A stretch of DNA of 64,000 nucleotides from Acidobacteriota bacterium (lineage in GTDB: Bacteria; Acidobacteriota; Blastocatellia; Pyrinomonadales; Pyrinomonadaceae). The position numbers were made by a program, and so were the translations under genes. The stretch lies in contig JADJBB010000004.1 of the NCBI GenBank assembly GCA_016703965.1, forward strand, positions 372,001-436,000, read 5' to 3'. Below the pieces are notes generated by a model. That model was not told where the DNA came from and ran no database searches. It worked only from the letters and a program-made list of their open reading frames with translations. Shown here piece by piece: positions 34,231 to 43,428 of this stretch (position 1 is its first letter; every line of letters starts with the position of its first letter).

Positions 34231-37200
34231 TTATTGAGGTAAACGTCCGGGCGTCAGCGGTGCACCGGCTGCGTCAAGTTCCTTTTCAAACTTCGGCAGC
34301 TCGATCTCAAGCAATGCTTTAAGACGCCTGAGCACCGGAGCGAGTTCTGAGTTCGCAAGCTCGTAATTAGCAAGCTGCGAAGCCGTAGGTTTGATCGTCG
34401 AAAGACGGATCGAGCCGGCGACATTTCCGATACGCTGTGCGATCGAAGGCGGCGGGATCTCAGAATTTTCACGACCGCCGCGAAGCTCATTTATCAACGC
34501 ATCGATCTCGTTATCAAAACCCTCAGCCTGATCGACGAATTTCTTATTGTTTTCAACCGGAGCCTCAGCCGCGGAACGTTTCAAAGCAGAAATACGTGTT
34601 TTCAGGCCGCCCGAAACGTCATTTGCCGCACTGACCGCCCGCTGAAGCGTCGAGACCTTTCGCTGGAATTCGGCCAGTGTCTTTGCATCGGCCGGCGACA
34701 TGTTTTCTTTGCCTTCGACTACGACGTTGAAGCTCTGACTTCCCTGCAACGGCGTGACGACACCGTTAACGCGCATGGCCATCGAGACATTATATTTGCC
34801 TGGCATAACCAGCGAACCCTGCGGTCCGCCGCCAAATCCGCCACCAAAGCCGCCTCCACCACCGCCGCCGCCGAAACCACCACCACCGCCGCCTGGACCG
34901 CCCTGGCCAGCCGGGGAAGGAGCCGTAACTGATGGAGGCAAATAGCGCATATCCCAAACGACACGTTGAACTCCCTGTCCCGCTGGAGCGGTAAGACGCC
35001 GCACGATCTTACCGTCGGAATCCGTGATCGTAAAGATCAGGCTCGGAGCTTCTTCCTCAGTTTCCGCTCGCAATTCAGCGATCGAGGGGTATTTGAAAGG
35101 TGCTTTCGTCCGCTCTGCGGCACGCTCGGCTTCCTGGCGTTTTTGCCGCAATGTTTTAGGCGCTTCTTTGAGAAAATATGTGATCGTGGCTCCGTATGCC
35201 GGATTCGGAGCCGTGTAATATGACGCTCCTTGCGATCCGGCAAATGACGAATTTGACCGGTTATACATCAAGGCATCCTTGATCGGGAACATGGTCGAAG
35301 CTTGGTCAACCATTGCCCGCGTCACCTGACGAAGCGGTGAGTAATCGTCCATCACATAGATACCGCGGCCGAAGGTTCCGAGGACGAGATCGTTCTCGGT
35401 CTTTTGGATCGCGATATCGCGAACCGCTATCGTCGGCAGCCCGCCACGCATCTGGATCCATTTGCCGCCGCCGTCAACGCTGAAGAACGCACCGAATTCC
35501 GTGCCTACGAAAAGCAGATTCGGATTCACGTGATCCTCCGCGATCGCATAGGTCGAGCCGCGTGCGGGCAGGTTGGAAGCGATCGACGTCCAGGTCTTTC
35601 CGGCGTCGGTGCTTTTTACAAGATACGGCTTGAAATCGCCGTTCTGGTGATTGTTGAAAACGGCATAAGCCGTGTTGGCATCATGCTGTGAGGCAAGTAT
35701 TCGATGGACGTAGCTAAGCTCGGGGATACCTTCGATCTTATCGACCTTCCGCCAAGAGCCGCCATCATTCTCGGTTATCTGGATCAATCCGTCATCGGTT
35801 CCGATATAGATCAGGCCTGCCTTTTTCGGCGATTCAGAAAGTGCCGAAGCGTTGCCCCAGAGAGCAGTGGATTGGTGTTTGGCGATCGCATCAGGTCCCC
35901 AAACCTTGCCCATAACGGGCAGAGTGTTGCGGTCGATACCGCGTGAAAGATCGCCGCTGATGACCTTCCAGTCGTCGCCGCGATTATCGGTTTTGAAGAG
36001 TTTGTGCCCGGCGAAATAAAGCCGCGTATTCGAATGCGGACTAATGATGAAAGGCGAATCCCAGTTATATCGCTGCGATTCGATCCCCTTGCCCTCTAGC
36101 GGAGCAATGCCGACGCGTTCGCCGGTTCGTTTGTCAAAACGAACAAGGCCGCCGTTTTGGCTTTCAGCGTAAATGATGTTCGGATCCGTGGGATCGACAC
36201 GCGATGTGAATCCGTCGCCGCCGTTCGTCGTGAACCAGTCAGCGTTTGCGATGCCGCTCGTTTCACGGGTGCGTGCCGGGCCGCCGATGGAATTATTATC
36301 CTGCAGACCGCCGTAAACATTGTAAAACGGCACAGCCGTGTCGACCGTTACGTCGTAGAACTGTGCGACCGGCAGATTTCCCTTAAAATTCCAGTTCGAT
36401 CCCGCATCAAAAGTCTCGTAAACTCCACCGTCGCAACCAACGATCATGTAGTTGGTATTTTTTGGATCGACCCAAATGGCATGGTTATCGACATGCTTCA
36501 AACGCTCACCGAGCCCACGCTGCGTGCGGCCGCCGTCGTCCGACACCTGAAACTGGACGTTCGGAATATAAACTCGATCGACATCTTTAGGATCCGCCAC
36601 GATCTGGCCGTAATACATACCCTGTGCGATCGTCGGGCTCATTCTTTCCCACGTTGCTCCGCGATCGGACGAGCGAAATATCCCACTCAACTGGCCGCTT
36701 GCCTCGATAGTCGCGTAAACAACACTAGTATCCGCCGGCGAGATCGACAGGCCTATGCGTCCGAGGTCGCCAGGAGGAATTCCGGAGCGAAGCCGTGTCC
36801 AGGTATTGCCGCCATCGGTTGATTTGTAAACCGCGCTTTCTGGGCCGCCGTTGATCAGAGTGTAGAAATGGCGGCGACGCTGCCACGTCGCGGCGTACAT
36901 AACGTCCGGATTCGATGGATCGATGACAACATCGGTCGCTCCGGTATTTTCGGTGCCGGGAATCACTGCCTTCCACGTCCGGCCGCCATCGGTCGTTTTG
37001 TAGAGTCCGCGTTCGCCACCACCCGACCAAAGCGGGCCCTGAGCCGCGACAAAGACCACATTGGAGTCACGCGGGTCGATCGCTATTCGGCCGATGTGTT
37101 CTGAAGTTTTCAATCCCACATTACGCCAGCTGCGGCCGCCGTCGTCCGAGCGGTAAACACCGTCGCCATAGCCGACGCTTCGTTGGCTGTTTCGCTCACC

Positions 37201-37677
37201 TGTACCGACCCAGACGGTCGAAGGGTTCTTAGGGTCCATTGCGATCGCCCCGATCGAGAACGCACCTTCGTTGTCAAAGACCGGCGTGAACGTGGTTCCA
37301 GCGTTCACCGTTTTCCAAACGCCGCCCGAGGCGACCGCAACATAGTATTTCGCACGGTCGTTAGGATCGACCGCAAAAGCGATCACACGCCCCGACGTCA
37401 CCGCCGGCCCGATCGAGCGAAAACGCATACCGCCAAACACTTGCGGCCCAAACGGATCGGGCGTCGGTGGAGGCCCCTGTGGCGTAGGCGAGGGCGTAAC
37501 CGTTGTCGATCGGGTTGAATCACCGCCCGGCGTTCCTGTCGCTGACGGCGTCGGCACAACCGCTGTTGCGGGCGGGGTAGGCGATGGTTCCGGACGCGGC
37601 GGCCGCTGAGCGTAGAAACTAGAGATCGATAACACGGAAACGCAAATTAGGACGGACCAAAAACGCAATTTTTGCAC
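34231..37677 (-). CDS. Secreted sortilin/VPS10-type beta-propeller protein
   Basis: 1148 residues. Signal peptide (1-23), a Pro/Thr/Ser linker (24-75), then a long propeller region of Asp-box blades (VYRSDDGGRSWRNVG, LYKTTDGGRTWKAV, VYKSTDGGNTWTRL, VKSTDAGKTWTSI) with intervening IAIDPRDSNVVFVAA strands. This matches the acidobacterial glycosyl-hydrolase-like VPS10 family. A low-complexity Gly stretch of about 35 residues (GGGGGGFGGG and similar, near residue 930) interrupts the C-terminal part; a helical tail follows (AKTLAEFQRKVSTLQRAV). Exported; a role in polymer or peptide binding is an inference. Terminator downstream. Confidence 0.9.
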   Translation of the reverse strand: MQKLRFWSVLICVSVLSISSFYAQRPPRPEPSPTPPATAVVPTPSATGTPGGDSTRSTTVTPSPTPQGPPPTPDPFGPQVFGGMRFRSIGPAVTSGRVIAFAVDPNDRAKYYVAVASGGVWKTVNAGTTFTPVFDNEGAFSIGAIAMDPKNPSTVWVGTGERNSQRSVGYGDGVYRSDDGGRSWRNVGLKTSEHIGRIAIDPRDSNVVFVAAQGPLWSGGGERGLYKTTDGGRTWKAVIPGTENTGATDVVIDPSNPDVMYAATWQRRRHFYTLINGGPESAVYKSTDGGNTWTRLRSGIPPGDLGRIGLSISPADTSVVYATIEASGQLSGIFRSSDRGATWERMSPTIAQGMYYGQIVADPKDVDRVYIPNVQFQVSDDGGRTQRGLGERLKHVDNHAIWVDPKNTNYMIVGCDGGVYETFDAGSNWNFKGNLPVAQFYDVTVDTAVPFYNVYGGLQDNNSIGGPARTRETSGIANADWFTTNGGDGFTSRVDPTDPNIIYAESQNGGLVRFDKRTGERVGIAPLEGKGIESQRYNWDSPFIISPHSNTRLYFAGHKLFKTDNRGDDWKVISGDLSRGIDRNTLPVMGKVWGPDAIAKHQSTALWGNASALSESPKKAGLIYIGTDDGLIQITENDGGSWRKVDKIEGIPELSYVHRILASQHDANTAYAVFNNHQNGDFKPYLVKSTDAGKTWTSIASNLPARGSTYAIAEDHVNPNLLFVGTEFGAFFSVDGGGKWIQMRGGLPTIAVRDIAIQKTENDLVLGTFGRGIYVMDDYSPLRQVTRAMVDQASTMFPIKDALMYNRSNSSFAGSQGASYYTAPNPAYGATITYFLKEAPKTLRQKRQEAERAAERTKAPFKYPSIAELRAETEEEAPSLIFTITDSDGKIVRRLTAPAGQGVQRVVWDMRYLPPSVTAPSPAGQGGPGGGGGGFGGGGGGGGFGGGFGGGPQGSLVMPGKYNVSMAMRVNGVVTPLQGSQSFNVVVEGKENMSPADAKTLAEFQRKVSTLQRAVSAANDVSGGLKTRISALKRSAAEAPVENNKKFVDQAEGFDNEIDALINELRGGRENSEIPPPSIAQRIGNVAGSIRLSTIKPTASQLANYELANSELAPVLRRLKALLEIELPKFEKELDAAGAPLTPGRLPQ

Positions 37678-38247
37678 TAGGTGAACTCCTTCGAAGTCTT
37701 GAATTTTTTGTTGAATTGACGTGAAATTATGCTACTATTTTGCGCCGTTTATCAAGCCCGGAAAAGTTTGCTCGGCTTATTTAGACTTTTTCACGGTTTG
37801 GTCGAACTACTTGTTGATCCGTCTAACAAAAAAACCTCCAATTGGTAGAGTTGATCGGCTGATTGGTCAAACGTTATTTGCATTGGAATTCGCTATAAAA
37901 TTTCGAACTTACAGCCGATCCGGCCAAAAATGCCGCCCCGTCCGCCGCCAATACCGCCACCCGTTCCACCGCCACCGTCCGCCACCGGGAAACTCCGCCC
38001 GCATCATCCCGCCGCCGATGAACTCGCGTGTCAGTAGATCGAGAGTTTTCAGCACACCTGATGATCCGAAGCCGGCATCGAGACGATGCCGTTTTTAAAC
38101 ATCACGCGGTTTCCCACGAGAATCGGAACCGGTTGATTTTATTGACCGTAATTCCGAATCGGTCTATCATTTCAGAACTATCCATTCCTTGATCAAAAAG
38201 GCGTCTCTAAAGACCAAGTGCTCGATATCGTGGTCTAAACAGAACTT
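37678..38247. other. 570-bp intergenic region upstream of the zinc-knuckle/TPR array
   Basis: Must hold promoters for the array (plus) and for the divergent large secreted gene. The segment 37921-38035 is proline-rich on the plus strand (MPPRPPPIPPPVPPPP) and looks like a fragment of an old coding region, but it stops after about 35 codons. The last 40 bp hold an inverted repeat (38211-38236). I find no intact gene. Confidence 0.6.
38211..38236. promoter_or_regulatory. Inverted repeat just upstream of the array start
   Basis: AGACCA (38211-38216) and TGGTCT (38231-38236) flank a 14-nt spacer that contains the palindrome CGATATCG. It ends 11 bp before the ATG of the first gene and overlaps the place where a ribosome site would be expected; no Shine-Dalgarno is seen. 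Could be an operator or an mRNA hairpin controlling translation. Confidence 0.4.
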
Positions 38248-39954
38248 ATGAAACGATGCCCTGAATGTAGGCGGGATTATTACGACGATACCTTGGCGTT
38301 TTGTCTGGAAGATGGAAGTGCGCTTGTCCAGGGCTCGGTGCCTTCGCCCGACGAGCCACAGACGGCGATACTGCACTCGACTGCTGCTCCGGGCGAGGCA
38401 CCGACTCGTGCCCAGATCCACATGACAGACCAAACGGCGGTTTTTCCGACCGGTACGGGTGATGTTGCTGCAAAGCCTCGGAGCTTTGATAGACGTCTGC
38501 TCCTTGCTCCGCTCGCACTCGCGGTTATTGTTCTTGGTGGTTTCTTTGGTTACAGATACATCGTTCCGGCCAAGCAGATCGAATCGATCGCGGTGATGCC
38601 CTTTGTTAATGAGAGTGGGAATGCGGATGTTGAATATTTGAGCGATGGAATGACAGAAACGCTCATCAAGAGTTTGTCGGAGTTGCCGAATTTGAATGTC
38701 AAACCGCGTTCGTCTGTCTTTCGTTACAAAGGCAAAGATACCGATTTGAAGACCATCGGCAAAGAACTTAATGTCGAGGCGATATTGAATGGCAGGGTGA
38801 TTCAACGTGGCGAACAACTGACTCTTAGTTTGGAATTAGTTGATGTCCAAAACGACAAAGTGCTGTGGACGGAAAGCTACGGGCGCAAGCAATCCGACCT
38901 TGTTTCGCTGCAAAGTGAGATCGCCAAAGACGTTTCGACCAAACTCAAACTAAAACTTTCCGGTGCGGACGAAGCGAAAGTAACTAAAACCTCAACCGCA
39001 AATCCCGAAGCCTATCAAGCGTATTTGAAGGGACGTTATTATTGGGCTAGGCGGACGGGGGAAAATCTCAAGAAGGCGATCGAGCAATTCAAAGCTGCGA
39101 CTGACCGTGATCCGAATTACGCCCTCGCATACGCAGGTCTTGCCGACTGCTATGTTGTATTGAATCAGTATGCGGGAACGCCGTTGACCGAAACGATACC
39201 CCAGGCGAAGGCTTACGCCGAGCGTGCGATTTCCATTGATCGACAATTAGCAGATCCCCACACATCGCTTGGTGTCATCTATGAACAATCCTGGCAATGG
39301 GCGGAAGCTGAACAGGAATTCAAGCGAGCTATCGAACTTAACCCAAATTACGCAACTGCGTTTCATTGGTATGCTACTTTCCTACGAAATACCGGACGGA
39401 CAAATGAAGCTGTCCCGTTGATCACGCGGGCACAGGAAATTGACCCGCTTTCGAGCGTTATCCACAGCGAAGTCGCGGTGATCTACCTAGTCCAAAACAA
39501 CTATCAAGCCGCAATTGAAACCTGCCTCAAAATAATTGAACTCGATCCCGCGTTTTCAAACGCTTATCAGTATTTGGGCCTGTCTTATTTCAAAGTGGGG
39601 CGAAATGCCGAGGCTCTTACAACTTTAGAAAAAGCAGTGGAACTGAGCAAAAGGGACGGCGAGAAACTAAGGTACTTGGGATATGGATTCGCTATCGAAG
39701 GAAAACGCGTGCAAGCATACTCTATTCTCAAGGAATTGGAGGAGAAGTATGTGAAAAAGGAAGCAAACGGACGCGATGTCGCGAGTGTATATGCGGGTTT
39801 AGGTGAGAAAGACAAGGCATTTGAATGGCTTGAGAAAGACTTTCAGACCAAAGCGGGGGAGTTTTCGCCGATGACATGGGAGATCCCTTTTGAAACTCTC
39901 CGCGGCGACCCGCGATACAAGGATCTGCTGAAACGGATGGGTCTGCCGGAGTAG
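38248..39954 (+). CDS. Array copy 1: zinc-knuckle / TolB-like / TPR membrane protein (subtype A)
   Basis: 568 residues. Zinc knuckle C4-C7 and C19 with FCLEDG (CPxC...CxxD, so only three Cys). Linker 31-80. Membrane helix 85-101 (LLAPLALAVIVLGGFFG), predicted N-in. From 111 IESIAVMPFVNESG begins a TolB/FlgO-like domain to about 250. TPRs then run from about 265 to 560 (AYQAYLKGRYYWARR, NPNYATAFHWYATF, PAFSNAYQYLGLSYFKVG). The end RGDPRYKDLLKRMGLPE is shared by the family. The likely topology is a cytoplasmic knuckle and a periplasmic TPR part. The same TolB-TPR module occurs at the C-termini of Ser/Thr kinases; here no kinase is present. Confidence 0.85.
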   Translation: MKRCPECRRDYYDDTLAFCLEDGSALVQGSVPSPDEPQTAILHSTAAPGEAPTRAQIHMTDQTAVFPTGTGDVAAKPRSFDRRLLLAPLALAVIVLGGFFGYRYIVPAKQIESIAVMPFVNESGNADVEYLSDGMTETLIKSLSELPNLNVKPRSSVFRYKGKDTDLKTIGKELNVEAILNGRVIQRGEQLTLSLELVDVQNDKVLWTESYGRKQSDLVSLQSEIAKDVSTKLKLKLSGADEAKVTKTSTANPEAYQAYLKGRYYWARRTGENLKKAIEQFKAATDRDPNYALAYAGLADCYVVLNQYAGTPLTETIPQAKAYAERAISIDRQLADPHTSLGVIYEQSWQWAEAEQEFKRAIELNPNYATAFHWYATFLRNTGRTNEAVPLITRAQEIDPLSSVIHSEVAVIYLVQNNYQAAIETCLKIIELDPAFSNAYQYLGLSYFKVGRNAEALTTLEKAVELSKRDGEKLRYLGYGFAIEGKRVQAYSILKELEEKYVKKEANGRDVASVYAGLGEKDKAFEWLEKDFQTKAGEFSPMTWEIPFETLRGDPRYKDLLKRMGLPE

Positions 39955-39960
39955 AATCTT

Positions 39961-41694
39961 ATGAAACGATGCCCTGAATGCGGCCGCGATTACGATAATT
40001 CGATGATGTTCTGTCTCGATGACGGAGCCGAGCTGCTCTACGGCCCGGCAAAGTCAGAACCGGGAGCGATAGCGACTGGGTTCCCGTCCGTCGAACCTCA
40101 AACCGCGATCCTGCACTCGACGGCGGCTACGGGCGAGGCACCGACGCGAGCACAGATCCATACGACCGAGCAAACTGCTGTTTTGCCGCCGGGCATCAGT
40201 GAGACTAAGAAGAGCTTTGACAAGCGTCTGATTTTCGCTCCGCTCGCACTCGCGGTCATAGCTCTCGGCGGGTTCTTTGGTTACAGATATATCACTCCGG
40301 CCAACCAGATCGAATCGATCGCCGTCATGCCGTTTGTCAATGAAAGCGGGAATGCAGATGTCGAATATCTTTCCGATGGAATGACCGAGACCTTGATCGG
40401 GAGTTTGTCCAAACTGCCAAATTTGATCGTGAAGCCTAGCTCATCTGTCTTTCGTTACAAAGGACAGAAAACTGACGCGAAAACTATTGCACAGGAATTG
40501 AATGTGCACGCGGTATTGAATGGCCGGATCGTTCAACGTGGGGACGAATTGACGCTGAGTCTGGAACTCGTCGATGTTCAAAAAGATGCGGTACTTTGGA
40601 GCGAGCGATATGTACGAAGACAGTCGGAACTTGTGTCACTTCAGAGCGAGATCGCCAAAGATGTTTCAAGCCGTCTAAAAACAAGGCTAACGGGTGCTGA
40701 GGAAGAAAAGATCGCGAAAAGCTACACCGCCGATGCAGAGGCTTACAGAGATTATCTTCAGGGACGTTATTACTGGAACAAAAGGGATGGGGTGAACCTC
40801 AGAAAAGCCATCGAGCAGTTCGAAGCAGCCATTGACAAAGACCCGAAATATGCGCTCGCTTACGTCGGTCTCGCCGATTCGTATGCAGTATTCCAGTGGT
40901 GGGATGACGACTTTCCGGTTGATTCCTTGTCAAAAGCCAGGCAATTCGCAAAACGAGCAATTGAGATCGATGATTCGCTTGGGGAAGCTCACGCATCGCT
41001 CGCATACGTGAATTTGTACTCGTGGAATTGGGCTGAATCCGAAAAAGAGTTTCTGCGGGCTATCGAATTGAGCCCGGACTATGCGAATGCGCACAGATGG
41101 TACCACGAATACCTGCTTACGCAGGGAAGAGTCGATGACGCAACGAAGACGCTAAAGAAATCGTACGAGCTTGAGCCGTTGTCAGTGATCGTCAATTACA
41201 ACCTTGCAAATCATTACTGCCAGGACAAACTTGATCCTCAGTCTGCGACCGAGTTTGCCAAAAGAGTTGTAGATCTAGATCCCAAATTCCCCGGGGGACC
41301 TCAATTGATGGCGTGTGTGTATCTGGGACAAGGACGCAATGCCGATGCCTTGGCTGAAGCGAAAAAGGCGGTTGAATTAACGAATGGAAAGATTCGTAGA
41401 ATTGTTTCTAAACTTGGAGCTGTCTATGCAGAAACCGGGCAGACGGAGAATGCAAAGGCGATAATCATAGAACTGGAAGAAGCCTATGCAAAACAGAAAA
41501 CAGTTGGTGTCCAGATCGCCGAAGTATATGCGGCACTGGGTAATAAAGACAAGGCTTTTGAATGGATAGAAAAGGATGTAGAAAGCCGCGGCTTTGAATT
41601 GGTGTTGTCGATCAGGCGGGACGAGCAGTTTGGTTCACTCAAGAGCGACAAGCGTTACGCGGCAATACTGAAGCGGATGGGTTTGCCGGAATAG
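39961..41694 (+). CDS. Array copy 2: zinc-knuckle / TolB-like / TPR membrane protein (subtype A)
   Basis: 577 residues. It begins 6 bp after copy 1. The knuckle is MKRCPECGRDYDNSMMFCLDD, diverged from the CRRDYYDDTL form of the others. The linker contains KSEPGAIATGFPS, encoded by a palindromic DNA segment also found in copy 6. Membrane helix near 97-113; TolB-like domain starts IESIAVMPFVNESGNADVEYL; TPRs follow (PDYANAHRWYHEYL, PKFPGGPQLMACVYLGQG). Ends in KRMGLPE. Same predicted topology as copy 1. Confidence 0.83.
   Translation: MKRCPECGRDYDNSMMFCLDDGAELLYGPAKSEPGAIATGFPSVEPQTAILHSTAATGEAPTRAQIHTTEQTAVLPPGISETKKSFDKRLIFAPLALAVIALGGFFGYRYITPANQIESIAVMPFVNESGNADVEYLSDGMTETLIGSLSKLPNLIVKPSSSVFRYKGQKTDAKTIAQELNVHAVLNGRIVQRGDELTLSLELVDVQKDAVLWSERYVRRQSELVSLQSEIAKDVSSRLKTRLTGAEEEKIAKSYTADAEAYRDYLQGRYYWNKRDGVNLRKAIEQFEAAIDKDPKYALAYVGLADSYAVFQWWDDDFPVDSLSKARQFAKRAIEIDDSLGEAHASLAYVNLYSWNWAESEKEFLRAIELSPDYANAHRWYHEYLLTQGRVDDATKTLKKSYELEPLSVIVNYNLANHYCQDKLDPQSATEFAKRVVDLDPKFPGGPQLMACVYLGQGRNADALAEAKKAVELTNGKIRRIVSKLGAVYAETGQTENAKAIIIELEEAYAKQKTVGVQIAEVYAALGNKDKAFEWIEKDVESRGFELVLSIRRDEQFGSLKSDKRYAAILKRMGLPE
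40057..40083. repeat. Palindromic segment in the linker of array copy 2
   Basis: GAACC (40057-40061) and GGTTC (40079-40083) flank GGGAGCGATAGCGACTG. The wider segment is repeated in copy 6 (46972-46998) with one base change. It is read in frame as EPGAIATGF. Confidence 0.6.
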
Positions 41695-41700
41695 AATTCT

Positions 41701-43422
41701 ATGAAACGATGCCCTGAATGCAGACGGGATTATTACGACGATACGTTGCTCTACTGTCTCGACGATGGTAATGCTCTGCTCGAAGGCCCGGCGAGCGGCC
41801 ATGGTGTGAGCGATGAACCGGCGACGGCGATCCTGCACTCGACGGCTGCTCCGGGCGAGGCTCCGACTCGTGCTCAGATACAGATGACAGACCAGACCGC
41901 GGTCTTGCCGACCGGCACGGACGATGTTGGAACGAGTAGGAGTTTTGATAAACGCCTGCTGTTCGCTCCAGTGGCTCTCGCGGTGATCGTCCTCGGCGGA
42001 TTTCTTGGATATCGATATTTCACCGCTTCGGTCAGCGGTCAAATAAATTCGATCGCGGTGCTCCCCTTCGAAAACCGCAGCGGGGATGCCGATACCGATT
42101 ATCTTTCGGACGGGCTGGCGGATTCGCTGATCTATCGTCTTTCGCAGCTGCCGAATCTGAAGGTCAGCCCAACGAGCTCGGTCATGCGGTACAAGGGGAA
42201 GGAAACGGATGTTGCGAAGATAGCCAAGGAACTCGAGGTCGACGCGGTGATGTCGGGGCGTTTGTCACAGCGCGGCGATGACCTGTCGATAAGTGTGCAG
42301 CTGATCGACGCTCGCACCAAAAAGCTGATCTGGGCCGAGCAGTATGACCGTAAAATGGCCGATCTGCTGGCGACGCAGCGTGAGATCGCGACGGCCATCA
42401 CGCAAAAACTTGAACTAAAACTGTCAGGCAATGAAACGGGCATAAGCAAAAAATACACAGACAATAATGAGGCCTACCAGCTTTACTTGCGCGGACGTTA
42501 CAGCTTTGCCAAGCGGACAAAGGAAGACATGCTCCGCGCTATCGAATTCTTCAAGCAGGCTGTCAAGCTCGACCCTAAATTTGCACTAGCATATGCTCGG
42601 CTCTCCGAAGTCTATGGCACGATGCCGGCCTATCCCTACCTTTCTCCAAAGGAGGCCTTTCCTGAAGCAAAAGCCGCGGCCGAAAAAGCATTGGAAATTG
42701 ACCCGACGCTCTCCGAGGCACACACTTTTCTCGCTTATGTACAGGTGATCTATGACTGGAACTGGGCTGAAGGCGAACGCTCGTTCAAACGAGCACTCGA
42801 ACTCGATCCGAACAATTTTTCGGCCCATTTTCGTTACGGACAGATATATCTGCTCTCGACGGGCAGAATTGACGAAGGGATCAGCGAGATCAAACAAGGA
42901 CTCAAAGCAGAACCCTTGGATGTGAATATGGGGGTTACTGTCGCCTGGGCGGACCTTATACGAGGACAAAATGAGGAAGCTCTTGTGGAGGCGCGTAAAA
43001 TTCACGATCTTGAGCCGAACCACCTACTTTCGCGATGGATGCTTGCATCGGTCCTCACCGAAATGCGCAGGTACGATGAAGCGATAGCTATATGTGAGAA
43101 ATGGCTGCAAGATGAACCGAATAGCCAAATGGCCATTCGTGATGCGGGATTTGCCTATGCCAAAGCCGGACGCCGCGACAAAGCGGACGAAATGATCGCC
43201 CGGTATCGGGAACTCGCAAAAACCGAGTGGGTGGCGGCGGCCCGGATCGCTGCGATCTATGGTGCTTTGGGTGAGAAGGACAAAGCGTTCGCTGAGTTGG
43301 AAAAGGCACTCGAGGAACGCGATTGGGAAATGCATCGGCTCAGCGTCGAGTTATATATGCGGCCCCTGCGTGATGATCCGCGATTTAAGGCAATGCTCAA
43401 ACGCGTAAATCTACCGGAATAG
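41701..43422 (+). CDS. Array copy 3: zinc-knuckle / TolB-like / TPR membrane protein (subtype B)
   Basis: 573 residues. Starts 6 bp after copy 2. Knuckle CRRDYYDDTLLYCLDDGN; linker includes TAILHSTAAPGEAPTRAQ, shared with subtype A copies although the downstream domains differ. The TolB-like domain is of the other subtype: INSIAVLPFENRSGDADTDY ... LIYRLSQLPNLKVSPTSSV ... MADLLATQREIATAITQKL. TPRs (LALDPNNFSAHFRYG-like units, EPNHLLSRWMLAS) extend to the end, KRVNLPE. Confidence 0.83.
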   Translation: MKRCPECRRDYYDDTLLYCLDDGNALLEGPASGHGVSDEPATAILHSTAAPGEAPTRAQIQMTDQTAVLPTGTDDVGTSRSFDKRLLFAPVALAVIVLGGFLGYRYFTASVSGQINSIAVLPFENRSGDADTDYLSDGLADSLIYRLSQLPNLKVSPTSSVMRYKGKETDVAKIAKELEVDAVMSGRLSQRGDDLSISVQLIDARTKKLIWAEQYDRKMADLLATQREIATAITQKLELKLSGNETGISKKYTDNNEAYQLYLRGRYSFAKRTKEDMLRAIEFFKQAVKLDPKFALAYARLSEVYGTMPAYPYLSPKEAFPEAKAAAEKALEIDPTLSEAHTFLAYVQVIYDWNWAEGERSFKRALELDPNNFSAHFRYGQIYLLSTGRIDEGISEIKQGLKAEPLDVNMGVTVAWADLIRGQNEEALVEARKIHDLEPNHLLSRWMLASVLTEMRRYDEAIAICEKWLQDEPNSQMAIRDAGFAYAKAGRRDKADEMIARYRELAKTEWVAAARIAAIYGALGEKDKAFAELEKALEERDWEMHRLSVELYMRPLRDDPRFKAMLKRVNLPE

Positions 43423-43428
43423 AATTCT

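Noticed and set aside
37721..38098. Plus-strand frame of 125 codons before the array
   Set aside because: Composition changes along it, no ribosome site and no motif; at best a fragment of an old gene.
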